A stretch of 23,382 nt of DNA from Priapulus caudatus (lineage: Eukaryota; Priapulida; Priapulimorpha; Priapulimorphida; Priapulidae): NCBI RefSeq assembly GCF_000485595.1, contig NW_014577482.1, positions 97,699 through 121,080 on the forward strand, given 5' to 3'. The notes under the pieces are model-generated. The model made no database searches and was not told where the DNA came from. It saw only the letters and a list, made by a program, of their open reading frames with translations. Shown one piece after another: positions 1-9,088 of this stretch; the first letter of the stretch is position 1, and the number at the start of each line of letters is the position of its first letter. The translations under genes and the position numbers were made by a program.

Positions 1-182
1 GCATAAATAATAAGAATTATTTCTCACACAATTCGAAAAAGCCGATTATTTAAATACGCAACGAATTATATTTAACTGCCGCTCGAATTTGTTTACCTAG
101 GATTATTCGGCGGTTAGCAGGTTATATTAGCACCACGAGGCGCTGGTGGCAAGGCCGGCTGCTTGTTCCCTGGGTAGCGCGC

Positions 183-203
183 GTGTGTGTGTGCGGTGAG
201 TAC

Positions 204-284
<81 letters not shown>

Positions 285-509
285 AGTGTCGTGTGTGTGT
301 GTGTGTGTGTTGTGGCTGACTGTGCATGCGTGCGTGCGTGGTGTGTGTGTGCTTGTGTGTGTGTGTGTGCGTGTGCGTGGTCGCGTGGGTGTGTGCGTGT
401 GCTCGTGCGTGCGTGTCGTGTGCGTGTGTGCTGTGTACTACCGTGTGCGCGCGCGGGCGTGCGTTTGAGTGCGTGCGTGGTCGCGCGAGTGTGCGTGTCG
501 TGTATGTTG

Positions 510-597
<88 letters not shown>

Positions 598-600
598 TAT
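183..600. repeat. Compound (TG)n / (TA)n microsatellite
   Basis: A pure TG tract of 38 units covers 207-282. A degenerate GT/GC stretch (TGCG, GTGC, CGTG words) follows to about 508. A second pure TG tract covers 511-574 and switches directly to TA repeats up to 597. The 511-597 stretch is 87 bp of unbroken alternating purine and pyrimidine, which favours Z-DNA or cruciform extrusion. The long open frames here are Cys-Val-Cys or His-Thr repeats, so they are artefacts of a stop-free repeat. Confidence 0.97.
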
Positions 601-1640
601 ATTGCTGCCTCGCGCTCGACCGCGGGTCCGACCCACGCTCAGGTCGCCGCTTCATTAACAGACGAGCTTCACGTGATTACATCAGAAGACTATAAAACGA
701 CGGCGAGGAAATATCGCCCGCGTACATATTTATCTTCGTTATAAGAATTTCCGCGCGTCGTAAAACGTAGATTAACCGCCACGGCGGTCGAAGGCGCCCG
801 CGATGCCAGCTAGCGGACGAAAAAAAAACAATTTGCGAAATTCTGGCTCGCCCGCGAAAAATTAATTGACATATACGCGAGCACAATAAAACCATTCGTC
901 TTGTTTACAACTTCCTCTCTTAACCAATTCGTCCTATAAGGTATCGTCGTAACGCTGACCGAATTTAATAACGAAAATATTATCAATTAGGTGAAAATGG
1001 CAAGAAAAGCGTCGATGTTACGAAGGGTTATACGCGCGCGTGCCAATCATTCGAAATATTATAGTGAGCGCGAAATAGCACGCCTGTCCATAAAACCAAA
1101 TTAGGCTGATAGACGAGTAAAGCTTTATCATTATAATTGATAATGTAGGGTCAAATGTCAACGACGAAAATCCTTCTCATGTCGCCATATTTATTTCTGA
1201 CAATCCGCTGTGTGTGAATAAATAGACATACTCTCTCTTTGCGGTAACCTAACACGGAACATACCCATACGTACCCGCATATACGGGACTACTATTCATC
1301 CTGTATTTCTAGCGTATTCGTTTGTTCCATGCACGTATAGGAAAACTGCACTGTCGCATGTAGAGTCATCGTGTGGATTCTTATGGAGACATCGGAGAAC
1401 AAACGCCTCCTGTCTCATAAGAGTCTGTAGTTTTCTCGCCTGTGTCATTACTGTTGTGAGGATTTCTCCCTAAATGCTACTCTATAGATATTCGCGTGGA
1501 TTGTACGTTTGTGTGCGTATATATGAACACGGAGGGTAGTTGCAGTGTTTTCTATACATGCTATAGCGTGCCACAGCGCTCCGCTTGTTTTCTCCTGTGT
1601 GAAATAATAATGAAGATATTATTTCTTTCAAAACGGTGGG
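601..1640. other. Unique non-coding DNA, no gene recognised
   Basis: About 1 kb of mixed-composition, non-repetitive DNA. Open frames are short (72 codons or fewer) and have no recognisable domain. I see no tRNA-like clover-leaf, no splice-flanked exon and no repeat structure. It may be intergenic or intronic. Confidence 0.6.
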
Positions 1641-1651
1641 GACGGACGGTC

Positions 1652-1735
1652 TGGTGCGCGTGCGTGCGTGTTTGCGTGCGTGTGTACGTGCGTGTGTGAG
1701 CGTGAGTGCGTGCGTGTGTGTGCGCGCGCTTTTGT
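1652..1735. repeat. Imperfect GT/GCGT microsatellite
   Basis: Interrupted GCGT, GTGC and GTGT words with no long pure run. It lies about 130 bp upstream of the CpG-rich island that starts near 1860. Confidence 0.85.
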
Positions 1736-2140
1736 CTGTCGGTATATGAGAGGGATATACAGGGACGGCCTGTTACCCATACATATGTAAAGGAGGTCCA
1801 TGCATGTGTTCACGGCCTATCTATCTACATATCTATCTTTATATATCCGGTCTCGGCGAAAATGGGCGGGAAACGTCTCAAGCCTATATGTGGATGCAGC
1901 GGGTTCGTTCGGCGGCTGGTTTTACACCAGCCGAATGCTTTCATCGTCCGCATCAGCAGACGCGCCGATCGCCGTCACCCTCTTCCGCCAATTTTACCGA
2001 AATGCGAGTAACGTGAGGACGGGGGAGGGAGTGCAGCAGTTCCGGCGGTGCACGCACGCACCGCATCCCGTACGCAGCTGCCGCCTCCTCCGCCTCCGCC
2101 GCAGCCGCCGCCGCAGCCTGGTGCCAGTCGGTGCAGCAGC

Positions 2141-2152
2141 AAACATGGCGGC
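2141..2152 (+). promoter_or_regulatory. YY1-type motif (AAACATGGCGGC)
   Basis: This matches the known YY1 core AAnATGGCGGC exactly. In animals such sites are typically close to, and just downstream of, transcription starts of broadly expressed genes. It sits inside the CpG-rich island. Binding is inferred from the motif only. Confidence 0.5.
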
Positions 2153-2384
2153 TCGGTGCAGACGATAGCACGCGAGTCGGACTCGTCGCGCCGGCGCGCT
2201 GGCTTTACGATGGCGGGCTATTTGTTTTATGGGCACACTGGGTATTAATTCTGACTGTTGCAGTGAGATTGCCCCTCCATAAAGCCGTGCTAATTGCCAC
2301 CGACAAAGACGGGGAGCAACATGAAATGGACCGATGTTACTCGGTCCCTTCTTCCCTCGCTGGGCGCGGGTGGGCGTGTCCGCG

Positions 2385-2410
2385 TGACGTCGGCGCGGTC
2401 GGCGACCAAT
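2385..2410 (+). promoter_or_regulatory. CRE-like site followed by CCAAT box
   Basis: TGACGTCG at 2385-2392 differs from the full CRE palindrome by one base. CCAAT lies at 2406-2410. Spacing of about 14 bp between CREB/ATF and NF-Y type sites is common in CpG-island promoters. No transcript evidence is visible here. Confidence 0.4.
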
Positions 2411-2465
2411 CACGCGTCGGCTGCTGCGTTGGTTGGTTCGCGGCGCGAAATACTGGTTTCTAAAC

Positions 2466-3198
2466 GAGTAAATAATTACGGTGCCGGTCTTCGACAGAGA
2501 TGTATATATTTATGTCATTAGTGGGGGCATAATTAACGAAATCGGTCGGAAAGAGCAATCGGACGGGCTTTTTACGACGGTAACGCCATCTACGACAACT
2601 TTCAGGCCGAAATTGTCGAAGTAAATTGCAGCATTTAGGGCGAAACCGATGCCGTTCTCCTATTGTATAAGCGTTAAGTAGTATCCAAGTTACACGTGTG
2701 TATATATAACGTGTGTGTAGAATCATTCCCGCCTTTCTCGTTCTGTTCGCTCATGCGCTAGCTACTTGCCTGCGCGCAAAAATATACAAGGCAATGAGCG
2801 CGAGACAAATTACCAATTTCTTTGAGTAATTGTGTACAAGCGTATACTCTATCGTCGCATCTACTGCTGCCCACATCCACGCCTTTCTCAAAGCGTTCGC
2901 TTGCAGCAACGAAAGCGATGCATCGATTAAATCAATTAGTACATTGTGTTATTCGCTTAATTATTTATTTATTGTGAGATGCTGCAATTGGTCTGCAAAT
3001 CTGAAAATCTTAATGTACGAGTGTGTGCGCGCGGAGTGTGTGTATATAGATGGCTGTACCGTACATATGCATGCACCGATGGTTTGCACACTCTCATGCT
3101 ACACCCGTCTACGACGAATTTAGTATACGGCATGCATAGATTTAACGCGCAGTTTTAATGTTTTAGGAATTCCTATTACTAAATACCTAGAAATTACC
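2466..3198. other. Unique non-coding DNA, no gene recognised
   Basis: About 730 bp of AT-leaning DNA with a few TA/TG runs (about 2698-2720 and 3018-3048). Open frames of 97 codons or fewer show no domain or good splice-site pairing. Confidence 0.6.
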
Positions 3199-4060
3199 AT
3201 GTTTATCCACTCTCCCTCCGCTCATTGCTTATGCATTCTCTCCTCTTTCACGCTTTCCTCATTTACCGCCTCCTCCTTCACTCCTTCCTTCCCCTCTCCC
3301 TACTCGTCCACCACCTCCACTCTATCCAATCTTACGATGCTTAACACCTCCGATCCTTACTCACCCTTCTGGTGCATCCCAGCTCCCTCTCTACTCACCC
3401 TTCTGGTGCATCCCAGCTCCCTCTCTACTCACCCTTCTGGTGCATCCCAGCTCCCTCTCTACTCACCCTTCTGGTGCATCCCAGCTACCTCTCTACTCAC
3501 CCTTCTGGTGCATCCCAGCTCCCTCTCTACTCACCCTTCTGTGCAACCCAGCTCCTCTCTACTCACCATTCTGGGTGCATCCCAGCTCCCTCTCTACTCA
3601 CCTTCTGGCTGCAATCCCAGCTCCCTCTCTACTCAACCTTCTGGTGCATCCCGAGCTCCCTCTCTACTCACCTCTGCGGTGATCCGCTCCCTCATTCTAC
3701 TCACCCTTCTGGTGCATCCCAGCTCCCTCTCTACTCACCCTTCTGGTGCATCCCAGCTCCCTCTCTACTCACCCTTCTGGTGCATCCCAGCTCCCTCTCT
3801 ACGACATCAACATAACCTCCGCCCATGTAACACTCTTGTAACACCAACTGCACTTCTTTCATCAGTTCCCTTGTCAATCCTATTTACCCTCCTTTCCTTC
3901 CCGCCCTTCTGCAACGCTCCGTGCCCCACCCCATCCACCATTCTCCTCATTCTTCAGCTTCTCATTCTTCCTCTCATTCGCATACCTCTCCTCGATATAC
4001 ACCTTCTGCCTCTTCCCCTCCGCGCACTCTCCCTTTCATCCCCGCCCCCTTCGCTTGCTG
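3199..4060. repeat. Pyrimidine-rich strand-asymmetric stretch
   Basis: The + strand is dominated by C and T runs on both sides of the minisatellite (CTCC, TTCC, CCTC words), so it is depleted of stop codons. The predicted 331-residue product is Ser/Leu/Pro-rich with no signal peptide or domain that I recognise, and its frame is held open by composition. I treat it as non-coding. A long polypyrimidine strand like this can form triplex (H-DNA). Confidence 0.75.
3357..3802. repeat. 34-bp pyrimidine-rich minisatellite, about 13 units
   Basis: The unit contains ACTCACCCTTCTGGTGCATC followed by CCAGCTCCCTCTCT and recurs every 34 bp, with the CTACTCA word near 3391, 3425, 3459, 3493 and 3527. Units at both ends are near-identical. 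Units between about 3540 and 3700 carry small insertions, deletions and substitutions. Because 34 is not a multiple of 3, three units make one 102-bp translation cycle, and all three + frames are stop-free. This explains the 331-codon open frame at 3199-4194. On the minus strand each intact unit carries AGGGTGAGTA, which resembles a 5' splice site. Confidence 0.95.
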
Positions 4061-4208
4061 TTACCGCAAATTTTTCCGCGAGAGATGGAAAAAAATGGAA
4101 CATTCATCTGTCGAAAACTTTTCGGCGCGCCCGACTAGCTAGCATTCGCTCAGGCGAAGTTTTCAAATGCTTGCGCTGCGGTTTAATTATCTGAGTGGCG
4201 CGGAGCCA

Positions 4209-4222
4209 CGGTCACGTGACCG
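4209..4222. promoter_or_regulatory. 14-bp perfect palindrome with CACGTG E-box core
   Basis: CGGTCACGTGACCG is identical to its reverse complement. GTCACGTGAC is the well-known high-affinity class of bHLH-ZIP (USF/MITF/TFE type) site. It lies about 30 bp upstream of the paired caudal motifs. Confidence 0.55.
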
Positions 4223-4252
4223 GCCGCAAAACTATTAATGATATCGATCCAA

Positions 4253-4272
4253 CCATAAAGTCGCATTTTATG
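4253..4272. promoter_or_regulatory. Inverted pair of caudal-consensus sites
   Basis: CATAAA (4254-4259) and TTTATG (4267-4272) are exact inverted copies separated by 7 bp. TTTATG is the classical Caudal/Cdx consensus. The Cdx exon lies 17 kb downstream, so autoregulation is possible. Single TTTATG words occur elsewhere in the window at about chance frequency, so only the paired arrangement is notable. Confidence 0.35.
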
Positions 4273-4392
4273 AACCCACATTACATGCGGGCTGGCGCCG
4301 TCCGCGGCGCGCTTGCCTGCATTCAGCTGCTAGACCCGTCTCGCCTCGCATATACGATTACTAGGAATTCATCTGCCCTGGCTATAATCCAT

Positions 4393-4432
4393 CCGAGAGA
4401 GAGAGAGAGGGGGGAGGGGGTGGGGGAGAGAA
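4393..4432. repeat. (GA)n / G-rich purine tract
   Basis: GAGA repeats grade into runs of G (GGGGGG, GGGGG) on the + strand. They adjoin the candidate regulatory segment. Confidence 0.9.
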
Positions 4433-4499
4433 AATTGTTACGCACCTGAGGGGGAAATGCGTAACTCTTTGCCCAACGGCCTCGATGGCGGCAGACGAC

Positions 4500-4538
4500 G
4501 CGATGATGATGATGATTATGATGATGATGATGGCGATG

Positions 4539-4569
<31 letters not shown>

Positions 4570-4588
4570 TGATGGTGATGTTGATGTT
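4500..4588. repeat. (GAT)n trinucleotide repeat
   Basis: About 29 GAT/ATG triplets with a few substitutions (TTATGA, GGCGAT, GTTGAT, GGTGAT). The minus-strand translation is poly-Ile, which is an artefact. Confidence 0.95.
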
Positions 4589-4720
4589 CGGTTTACCACA
4601 GCGTAACGCCTGGTGAACCTGGCTGGCTGCCCAGTGCCGTGGGGCCACCGTGCCTAGACTTGCTACCCGTAGATACGGCAGGCGAAATGACTTGCCCCTA
4701 TAATTTCCTGCGCGCGGAGT

Positions 4721-4728
4721 TATAAAAG
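4721..4728 (+). promoter_or_regulatory. TATA-box-like TATAAAAG
   Basis: A full-consensus TATAAAAG sits in GC-richer surroundings (GCGCGCGGAGT precedes it), which makes it stand out from the TA microsatellites elsewhere. A start site would be expected near 4750, where GGTCCGG and CTGTTCTGT occur. No downstream open frame is recognised. Confidence 0.3.
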
Positions 4729-4819
4729 AAGCAAACACTTGCGCGGTCCGGCTGTTCTGTGCTTTAAAATTGCCAATCTAACATGTTATGTGCATATTAT
4801 ACACATCTATTATATAATA

Positions 4820-4845
4820 ATATATATATAATATATATTATTATA

Positions 4846-4880
<35 letters not shown>
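4820..4880. repeat. (TA)n followed by (TTA)n
   Basis: TA repeats pass into about 14 TTA/ATT triplets (4838-4880). Confidence 0.9.
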
Positions 4881-4882
<2 letters not shown>

Positions 4883-5880
4883 TACATGTTATTATATTAA
4901 TATATGAAATTGCAAGGTTAGTTGAGGGAACGGCATCAAATTTCACCGAGTGGTAAAGGTTGAAGATTGACTTGGTTGATATAATATACATTGTTCTCTC
5001 GCATAATAATCGCGTTATACACGTGGGAGCGCGCTTTGCTAAACAAACTGGCTGGCCGACTTATTTATCAACATCTATCGCCAAATCTGTCGCGTATGTA
5101 TAAGTAAGTGTTCGTGAAGTAAGAATTCATTTATATATACACACCACTAATACTGATTTATGTAGAGTTATAGCGCCTATATATATATAGGTTTATTATA
5201 TAATGGCTTTTATTATAATAATTGTTTAGCGTATAAAATCTCAAATCTCTCGGCAAGATCATATTTATGTCGTAAGCAAAATGGTCCATATTAATAATTA
5301 CTCATGCATGTTCTCCTAACCCGATTGATCATTACTTGGAGACATTACAACAGTACAAAAAATCGTAATGGCAATTTTAGCACTGTGGTATAAACAATAT
5401 GTGTAGGCCTACATGCGTGAAATGTAAAAACAACAACAACATTGCTTAATATAATAATTAACAGAGGATGCAAACCATGAGTTTAAACTCGTATAGGTTT
5501 CAGGTGCGCGTAGTTGGAAGTTCATAAATTACAATTGATGAATTGCGCTGTGGATCTATATGGCAATTAAGGTAATGAAGGCACTTTCGTCGCAGTTACA
5601 ACTGCATGAGTAGGCGTCTGCAGCAACCGCGCGTTTGAGATTGTATAGTACCTATATAATAAAGCGTTCCATAAAATCAAAGCTGTCAGAAACATTGGGG
5701 TGGGGGGAATTAAATGACACCCTTCATGAAATTAAACGTAAATAATTAATCGTGTTTTATTGTCTATTATGAACCAATATATTCCCTTCAAGTTGCACGA
5801 AATCCGTCTGTTGAACTGTTGCTACAACAGTTTCTCCCAGTCCGTTCGTGATGGATAGCAAATGTAGCCTCGTTCACACA
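4881..5880. other. AT-rich unique DNA, no gene recognised
   Basis: About 1 kb with no microsatellite longer than about 16 bp and no plausible exon. The only notable structures are a 16-bp perfect palindrome CCTATATATATATAGG (5176-5191) and a G-rich run near 5697-5708. Confidence 0.6.
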
Positions 5881-5906
5881 TATACGTCATAGACGTGTAT
5901 ATGCAG

Positions 5907-5909
<3 letters not shown>

Positions 5910-5961
<52 letters not shown>

Positions 5962-5996
5962 ATAGATAGATAGATACGATAGATAGATAGATAGAC

Positions 5997-6028
<32 letters not shown>

Positions 6029-6085
6029 GATAGATAGATAGATAGTATAGGATAGATGATAGATAGATAGATAGATAGATAGATT
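5910..6085. repeat. (TA)n plus (GATA)n array
   Basis: A TA array (about 5910-5960) is followed by some 28 GATA/TAGA tetranucleotides (about 5962-6085) interrupted by CGATAG, ACATAG and TAGGATAGATG. GATA arrays provide many overlapping GATA-factor core words, but they are also a common neutral microsatellite. Confidence 0.95.
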
Positions 6086-6204
6086 GCACGCTTTTACAAA
6101 TTATAAAATAAAAAAGAAACTAAAAAAAAAGAAAAATAAGTCGATTTTGCCAGGCTAAAAATAATGTAGCTTTAATTTATAAATGTCTGGCATAAAAATT
6201 AAGG

Positions 6205-6309
6205 AGTGGGGGAGAGATGGAGAGAGAGAGGGAGGTTGGAGAGAGGCGAGAACCAGAGAGCGAGGCTGGCGACCGCGCGCGAGAGAGAGGGCTGAGGGTG
6301 AGGCAGAGA

Positions 6310-6366
<57 letters not shown>

Positions 6367-6392
6367 GAAAGAGACTGAGAGAGAGAGAGAGA
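6205..6392. repeat. (GA)n purine-rich array
   Basis: GAGAGA runs with GGAG, GCGAG and AAAGAG interruptions, almost purely purine on the + strand over about 190 bp. GAGA-factor-like words are abundant. The tract runs directly into the CG/GT array. Confidence 0.95.
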
Positions 6393-6400
6393 ACGCGCGC

Positions 6401-6451
<51 letters not shown>

Positions 6452-6750
6452 TGTGAGTTGGTGTGTGTGTGTGTGTGTGCTGTTGTGCGCTGTGCGTGCC
6501 TGCGTGCGTGCGTGCGTGCGTGTGTGCGTGCGTGTGTGCGTGCAGTGCATGCGTGCGTGCGTGCGCGTCGCGTGTGTGTGTGGTGTGTGCGTGTGTGTGC
6601 GTGCGTGCGTGCGCTGCGTGCGTGTGTGTGTGTGTGCGTGCGTGCGTGTGTGTGCGTGTGTGTATATGTGTATGGTGTGTGTGTGTGTGTGTGTGGTGTG
6701 TGCGTGCGAGCGTGCGTGTGTGTGTGTGTGTGTGCAGTGGCGCGGGTAGA
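6393..6750. repeat. (CG)(GT)n then degenerate TGCG array
   Basis: 6393-6449 is 57 bp of unbroken alternating purine-pyrimidine (CGCGCGCG then GT repeats). A mosaic of GTGT, TGCG and CGTG follows to 6750. Cys-Val open frames in three registers are artefacts. Confidence 0.95.
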
Positions 6751-6790
6751 TAGCGTGCAGACGAGCCGTGTCTTCGCTGTCTACCAGCCT

Positions 6791-6818
6791 AATATTCGCG
6801 CCAGTTTATGCGAATATT
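6791..6818. repeat. Inverted repeat at the centre of a GT/CA mirror
   Basis: AATATTCGC (6791-6799) and GCGAATATT (6810-6818) are exact reverse complements around a 10-bp loop. The structure lies in a roughly 110-bp complex spacer between the GT-rich array on the left and the CA-rich array on the right, so it marks the centre of a large quasi-palindrome. Confidence 0.8.
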
Positions 6819-6862
6819 GGCGGCAAGCGCTGCATTTCGTGACCGGCGGCTGATGCTGTTTC

Positions 6863-7241
6863 ACGCACACACGCACGCACGCAATTCAAGCACGCACGCG
6901 CACGCACGCACGCCGCACACACGCACACACATGCACACACAAGCGCATTCACACATGCACGATCGCACGCCTACACACGCACACATACGCACGCACACAC
7001 CCATACGCACACACGCACACGCGCGAGCGCGCACACATTACGCACGCACACACCCATACGCACACACGCACACGCGCGAGAGCGCGCACACACACAAACA
7101 CACACACACACACCCACCACATGCATGCACACACACACACACCACACACACACACACACACAATACGCATGCGCGCCACACACACACCCACCACACCCAC
7201 CACACACCACACACACACACACACACAACACACACACACAC

Positions 7242-7284
<43 letters not shown>

Positions 7285-7443
7285 ACACAAACACACACAT
7301 GCACCAACATACACACACACACGCACACACCACATACCCGCACACACACACACACACAACACACACACACCACACACACACACACACCCACACACACACA
7401 CACACACACAACACCACACCATCGCACGGCCCCCCCCCACACA
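6863..7443. repeat. Degenerate CA/CGCA array
   Basis: About 580 bp of CACA, CGCA, ACCACA and ATGCAC words with pure CA runs near 7243-7279 and 7384-7410. A 25-30 bp word with CATACGCACACACGCACACGCGCGAG is partly duplicated (about 7001-7028 and 7051-7080). It ends in a C-run at 7430-7439. His-Thr open frames here are artefacts. Confidence 0.95.
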
Positions 7444-7903
7444 CACACAAACACGTACCGCGCAGACATTGGTCAGACATTAACAAATGGACCACAGTGC
7501 TTGTGTTCATAGGTTAGCCATTTTGTCTCTTTCGTAATATTGTCGCATTTTTAGCGTCATACAGAATTATCATCGTCACGTAATAGTTTATGAGTTTAAG
7601 CCGCTACTTAGCCGATGCCATACTTGCCGTAGGGACACGAGTAGCTAGGCGTCACGAAATTAAATCCGAACAGAGAATTTTAATCAGCGACCAAACTAAT
7701 TATTCATGTGTTTGATCTTGCTGGATCTCGTCTGCTCGATATTAACGAACGGAATGACAAATTAAGCCAAATGTGACGGCGGTTGATTTCGGCTCGACGC
7801 GGAAATCGCTGAAGCAGGTGGGGTGTGGATTTTGGAAGGGCGGGGATGAAACCAACAGCTATTCCGTGAAGAGTGGTGAGCCCAACCACGCATCGTTTAC
7901 CTA

Positions 7904-7911
7904 TATAAATA
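7904..7911 (+). promoter_or_regulatory. TATA-like TATAAATA present only in block U copy 1
   Basis: CTATATAAATACCCGG gives a consensus TATAAATA. The aligned position in copy 2 (near 20118-20132) reads ACCTGGCTACCCGG and lacks it. Both copies sit on the same flanking sequence, so this is either a real regulatory difference or a sequencing or assembly error. Confidence 0.3.
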
Positions 7912-8091
7912 CCCGGTCAGTGTTTGACCCGCGTATGGACCACAACTGCGACGTTCTCCATGGGAACCAACCGCGGCGCAAGTTTAAGTAAAACGTCTCC
8001 CTGCGCCCTTCCTCTCTCTTTCTCTACGCACCCCTCTCCCCCTCTCCCTCTCGCGTCAGCGTTAATTGCACGCGCGTCATGCGTAGACACT

Positions 8092-8104
8092 TGACAGCTA
8101 ATAA
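8092..8104 (+). promoter_or_regulatory. TGACAG plus TAAT composite word (copy 1)
   Basis: TGACAGCTAATAA combines a Meis/TGIF-class TGACAG core with a TAAT homeodomain core. The same word is kept in block U copy 2 (from 20305), about 0.77 kb upstream of the Cdx leader. Function is inferred from the motif only. Confidence 0.25.
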
Positions 8105-8842
8105 TGGATTTGCGCGAGCACCATGCAGTTACTATTTCTGAATCGATCATTTTGACGCTGTATATTACATTGCGCTCACTATAGATCTAGAGCCCGCTTT
8201 ACTTGCCAACCATTAGTCTCAGCAGCAGATTTTCTTACGGCGTATTGCACTCGTACACGCACGCCGCACGCCGCACCTATAACCACGAAACACAGCAAAA
8301 CACACGAATCGCCCCGTGTGTGTGTTGTGCTGTGCTGTGTGTGGCCCTGGTGTGTGTGTGTGTGTGTGTGTGTGTTGTGTGTGTGTGTGCTAGTCGTGTG
8401 GTATGTGGTCTGCTTCGCGGGCGCGCGCCGTTTCTTGTGGGTGCGGTGTGCTTGCGTGTGCGTGCCATGCGTAAACGCGTGCGTGTGTGTGTTGCGTGCG
8501 TGCGGCGTACGCGCTGCGCGACGTGTGTAGTCTATGGGGTGTCCGCACCCATGTCACCACCCCAACACTGTTATATCACCACCACCACACTCTCTTACAG
8601 TCGTCAACGCACGAGGCGCATGCAGTTTTACCTTAGCGTCTCGATTATATCCATTAGTACATACAGGCAGCGCCAATAAAACGAGCGAGCGATCATCGAT
8701 TTACGGCGCTCCGCCCACGACCCTTAATACCTAGTTGCGATTTTGAAATAATGGGACAGAGCAAAGTGCCGGGCGGGCATATAAGGCTACCGGTTTACGC
8801 GGCCAACGAAGTAGCCCATAATAAAAAGTGTAAAAGCTTTGC

Positions 8843-8860
8843 ACGTATATAGATATACGT
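8843..8860. repeat. Inverted repeat ACGTATAT-AG-ATATACGT (copy 1)
   Basis: Two perfect 8-bp arms with a 2-bp centre. The identical structure is retained at 20940-20957 in copy 2, although the surroundings have accumulated several indels. Confidence 0.75.
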
Positions 8861-8975
8861 ACCGGTCGCAGAGCCAGGCGCGCTATTACATAGGCGATAT
8901 GGACATTGAACGATGTGAGCTGGAAATCCGCTAGCATGTTCCTTATATAACAGACGTGCGCAATGCACAGCGATA

Positions 8976-9012
8976 TATATTATTATATATATACTATTAT
9001 ATATATATTATA

Positions 9013-9055
<43 letters not shown>

Positions 9056-9088
9056 TATATATATATATATATTATATATATATATAAC
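8976..9088. repeat. (TA)n array at block junction
   Basis: About 110 bp of TATA/TTATA repeats connecting block U copy 1 to block V copy 1. It is the exact place where the two U copies lose homology. Confidence 0.95.

Larger units (their letters stand above)
1860..2465 (+). promoter_or_regulatory. CpG-rich promoter-like island
   Basis: This stretch is markedly richer in C, G and CpG than its flanks and carries several classic proximal-promoter words. CCG/CTC triplet runs lie at about 2081-2117. A YY1-type AAACATGGCGGC lies at 2141-2152. A GGGTGGGCGTG Sp/KLF-like word lies near 2369-2379, TGACGTCG (CRE-like) at 2385-2392, and CCAAT at 2406-2410. The last three fall within about 45 bp. Open frames of 100-140 codons here have GC-rich, low-information translations and no domain I recognise, so I do not call a gene. 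The transcript it would drive is not identified, and the strand is a guess from motif orientation. Confidence 0.45.
4060..4360 (+). promoter_or_regulatory. Candidate cis-regulatory segment
   Basis: A high-complexity island between the pyrimidine-rich stretch and GA/GAT microsatellites. It contains a 14-bp perfect palindrome CGGTCACGTGACCG (4209-4222), TTAATGATATCGATC (homeodomain TAAT core plus ATCGAT) just after it, an inverted pair of caudal consensus sites (4253-4272), and a CAGCTG E-box near 4324. It has no coding open frame with a recognisable product. The cluster suggests an enhancer or promoter, but this is motif-based inference; conservation was not tested. Confidence 0.35.
7416..8975. 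repeat. Duplicated block U, copy 1
   Basis: This block is clearly homologous, in the same orientation, to 19640-21072. Shared landmarks run in the same order: CATCGCACG plus a C-run, GCGCAGACATTGGTC, GAGTTTAAGCCGCTACTTAG, CATGGGAACC, the TTGACAGCTAAT word, CTGAATCGATCATTTTGAC, a GT-rich island, and ACGTATATAGATATACGT. Differences are mostly single-base insertions or deletions plus variation in the GT island (8318-8500). The copy starts in a CA array and ends in a TA array. In copy 2 this block leads straight into the Cdx leader; here it leads into TA repeats and block V. It contains no convincing gene. Confidence 0.9.

Noticed and set aside
122-695. Open frames of 90-177 codons on both strands
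   Set aside because: Translations are Cys-Val and His-Thr repeats of a GT/CA array; several frames on both strands are open at once because the repeat lacks stops.
3357-3802. CRISPR-like array
   Set aside because: Units are contiguous head-to-tail without unique spacers, and the context is an animal genome; it is a minisatellite.
3199-4194. 331-codon frame as a repeat-containing protein gene
   Set aside because: The minisatellite unit is 34 bp, so the peptide repeat is a by-product of three stop-free frames, and the flanks are pyrimidine-biased low-complexity DNA without a recognised domain.
4665-4674. ACCCGTAGAT, identical to the start of miR-100 family microRNAs
   Set aside because: The match stops after ten bases and I could not find the opposing arm expected in a miR-100 hairpin; the bases instead form a short local palindrome CCGTAGATACGG.
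5962-6085. GATA-factor enhancer
   Set aside because: A simple tetranucleotide array explains every GATA word; no complex flanking regulatory sequence supports a functional element.
6155-7517. Open frames up to 234 codons (Cys/Val, His/Thr, Ser/Leu rich)
   Set aside because: Products of GA, GT and CA arrays with no domain and no splice or start support.
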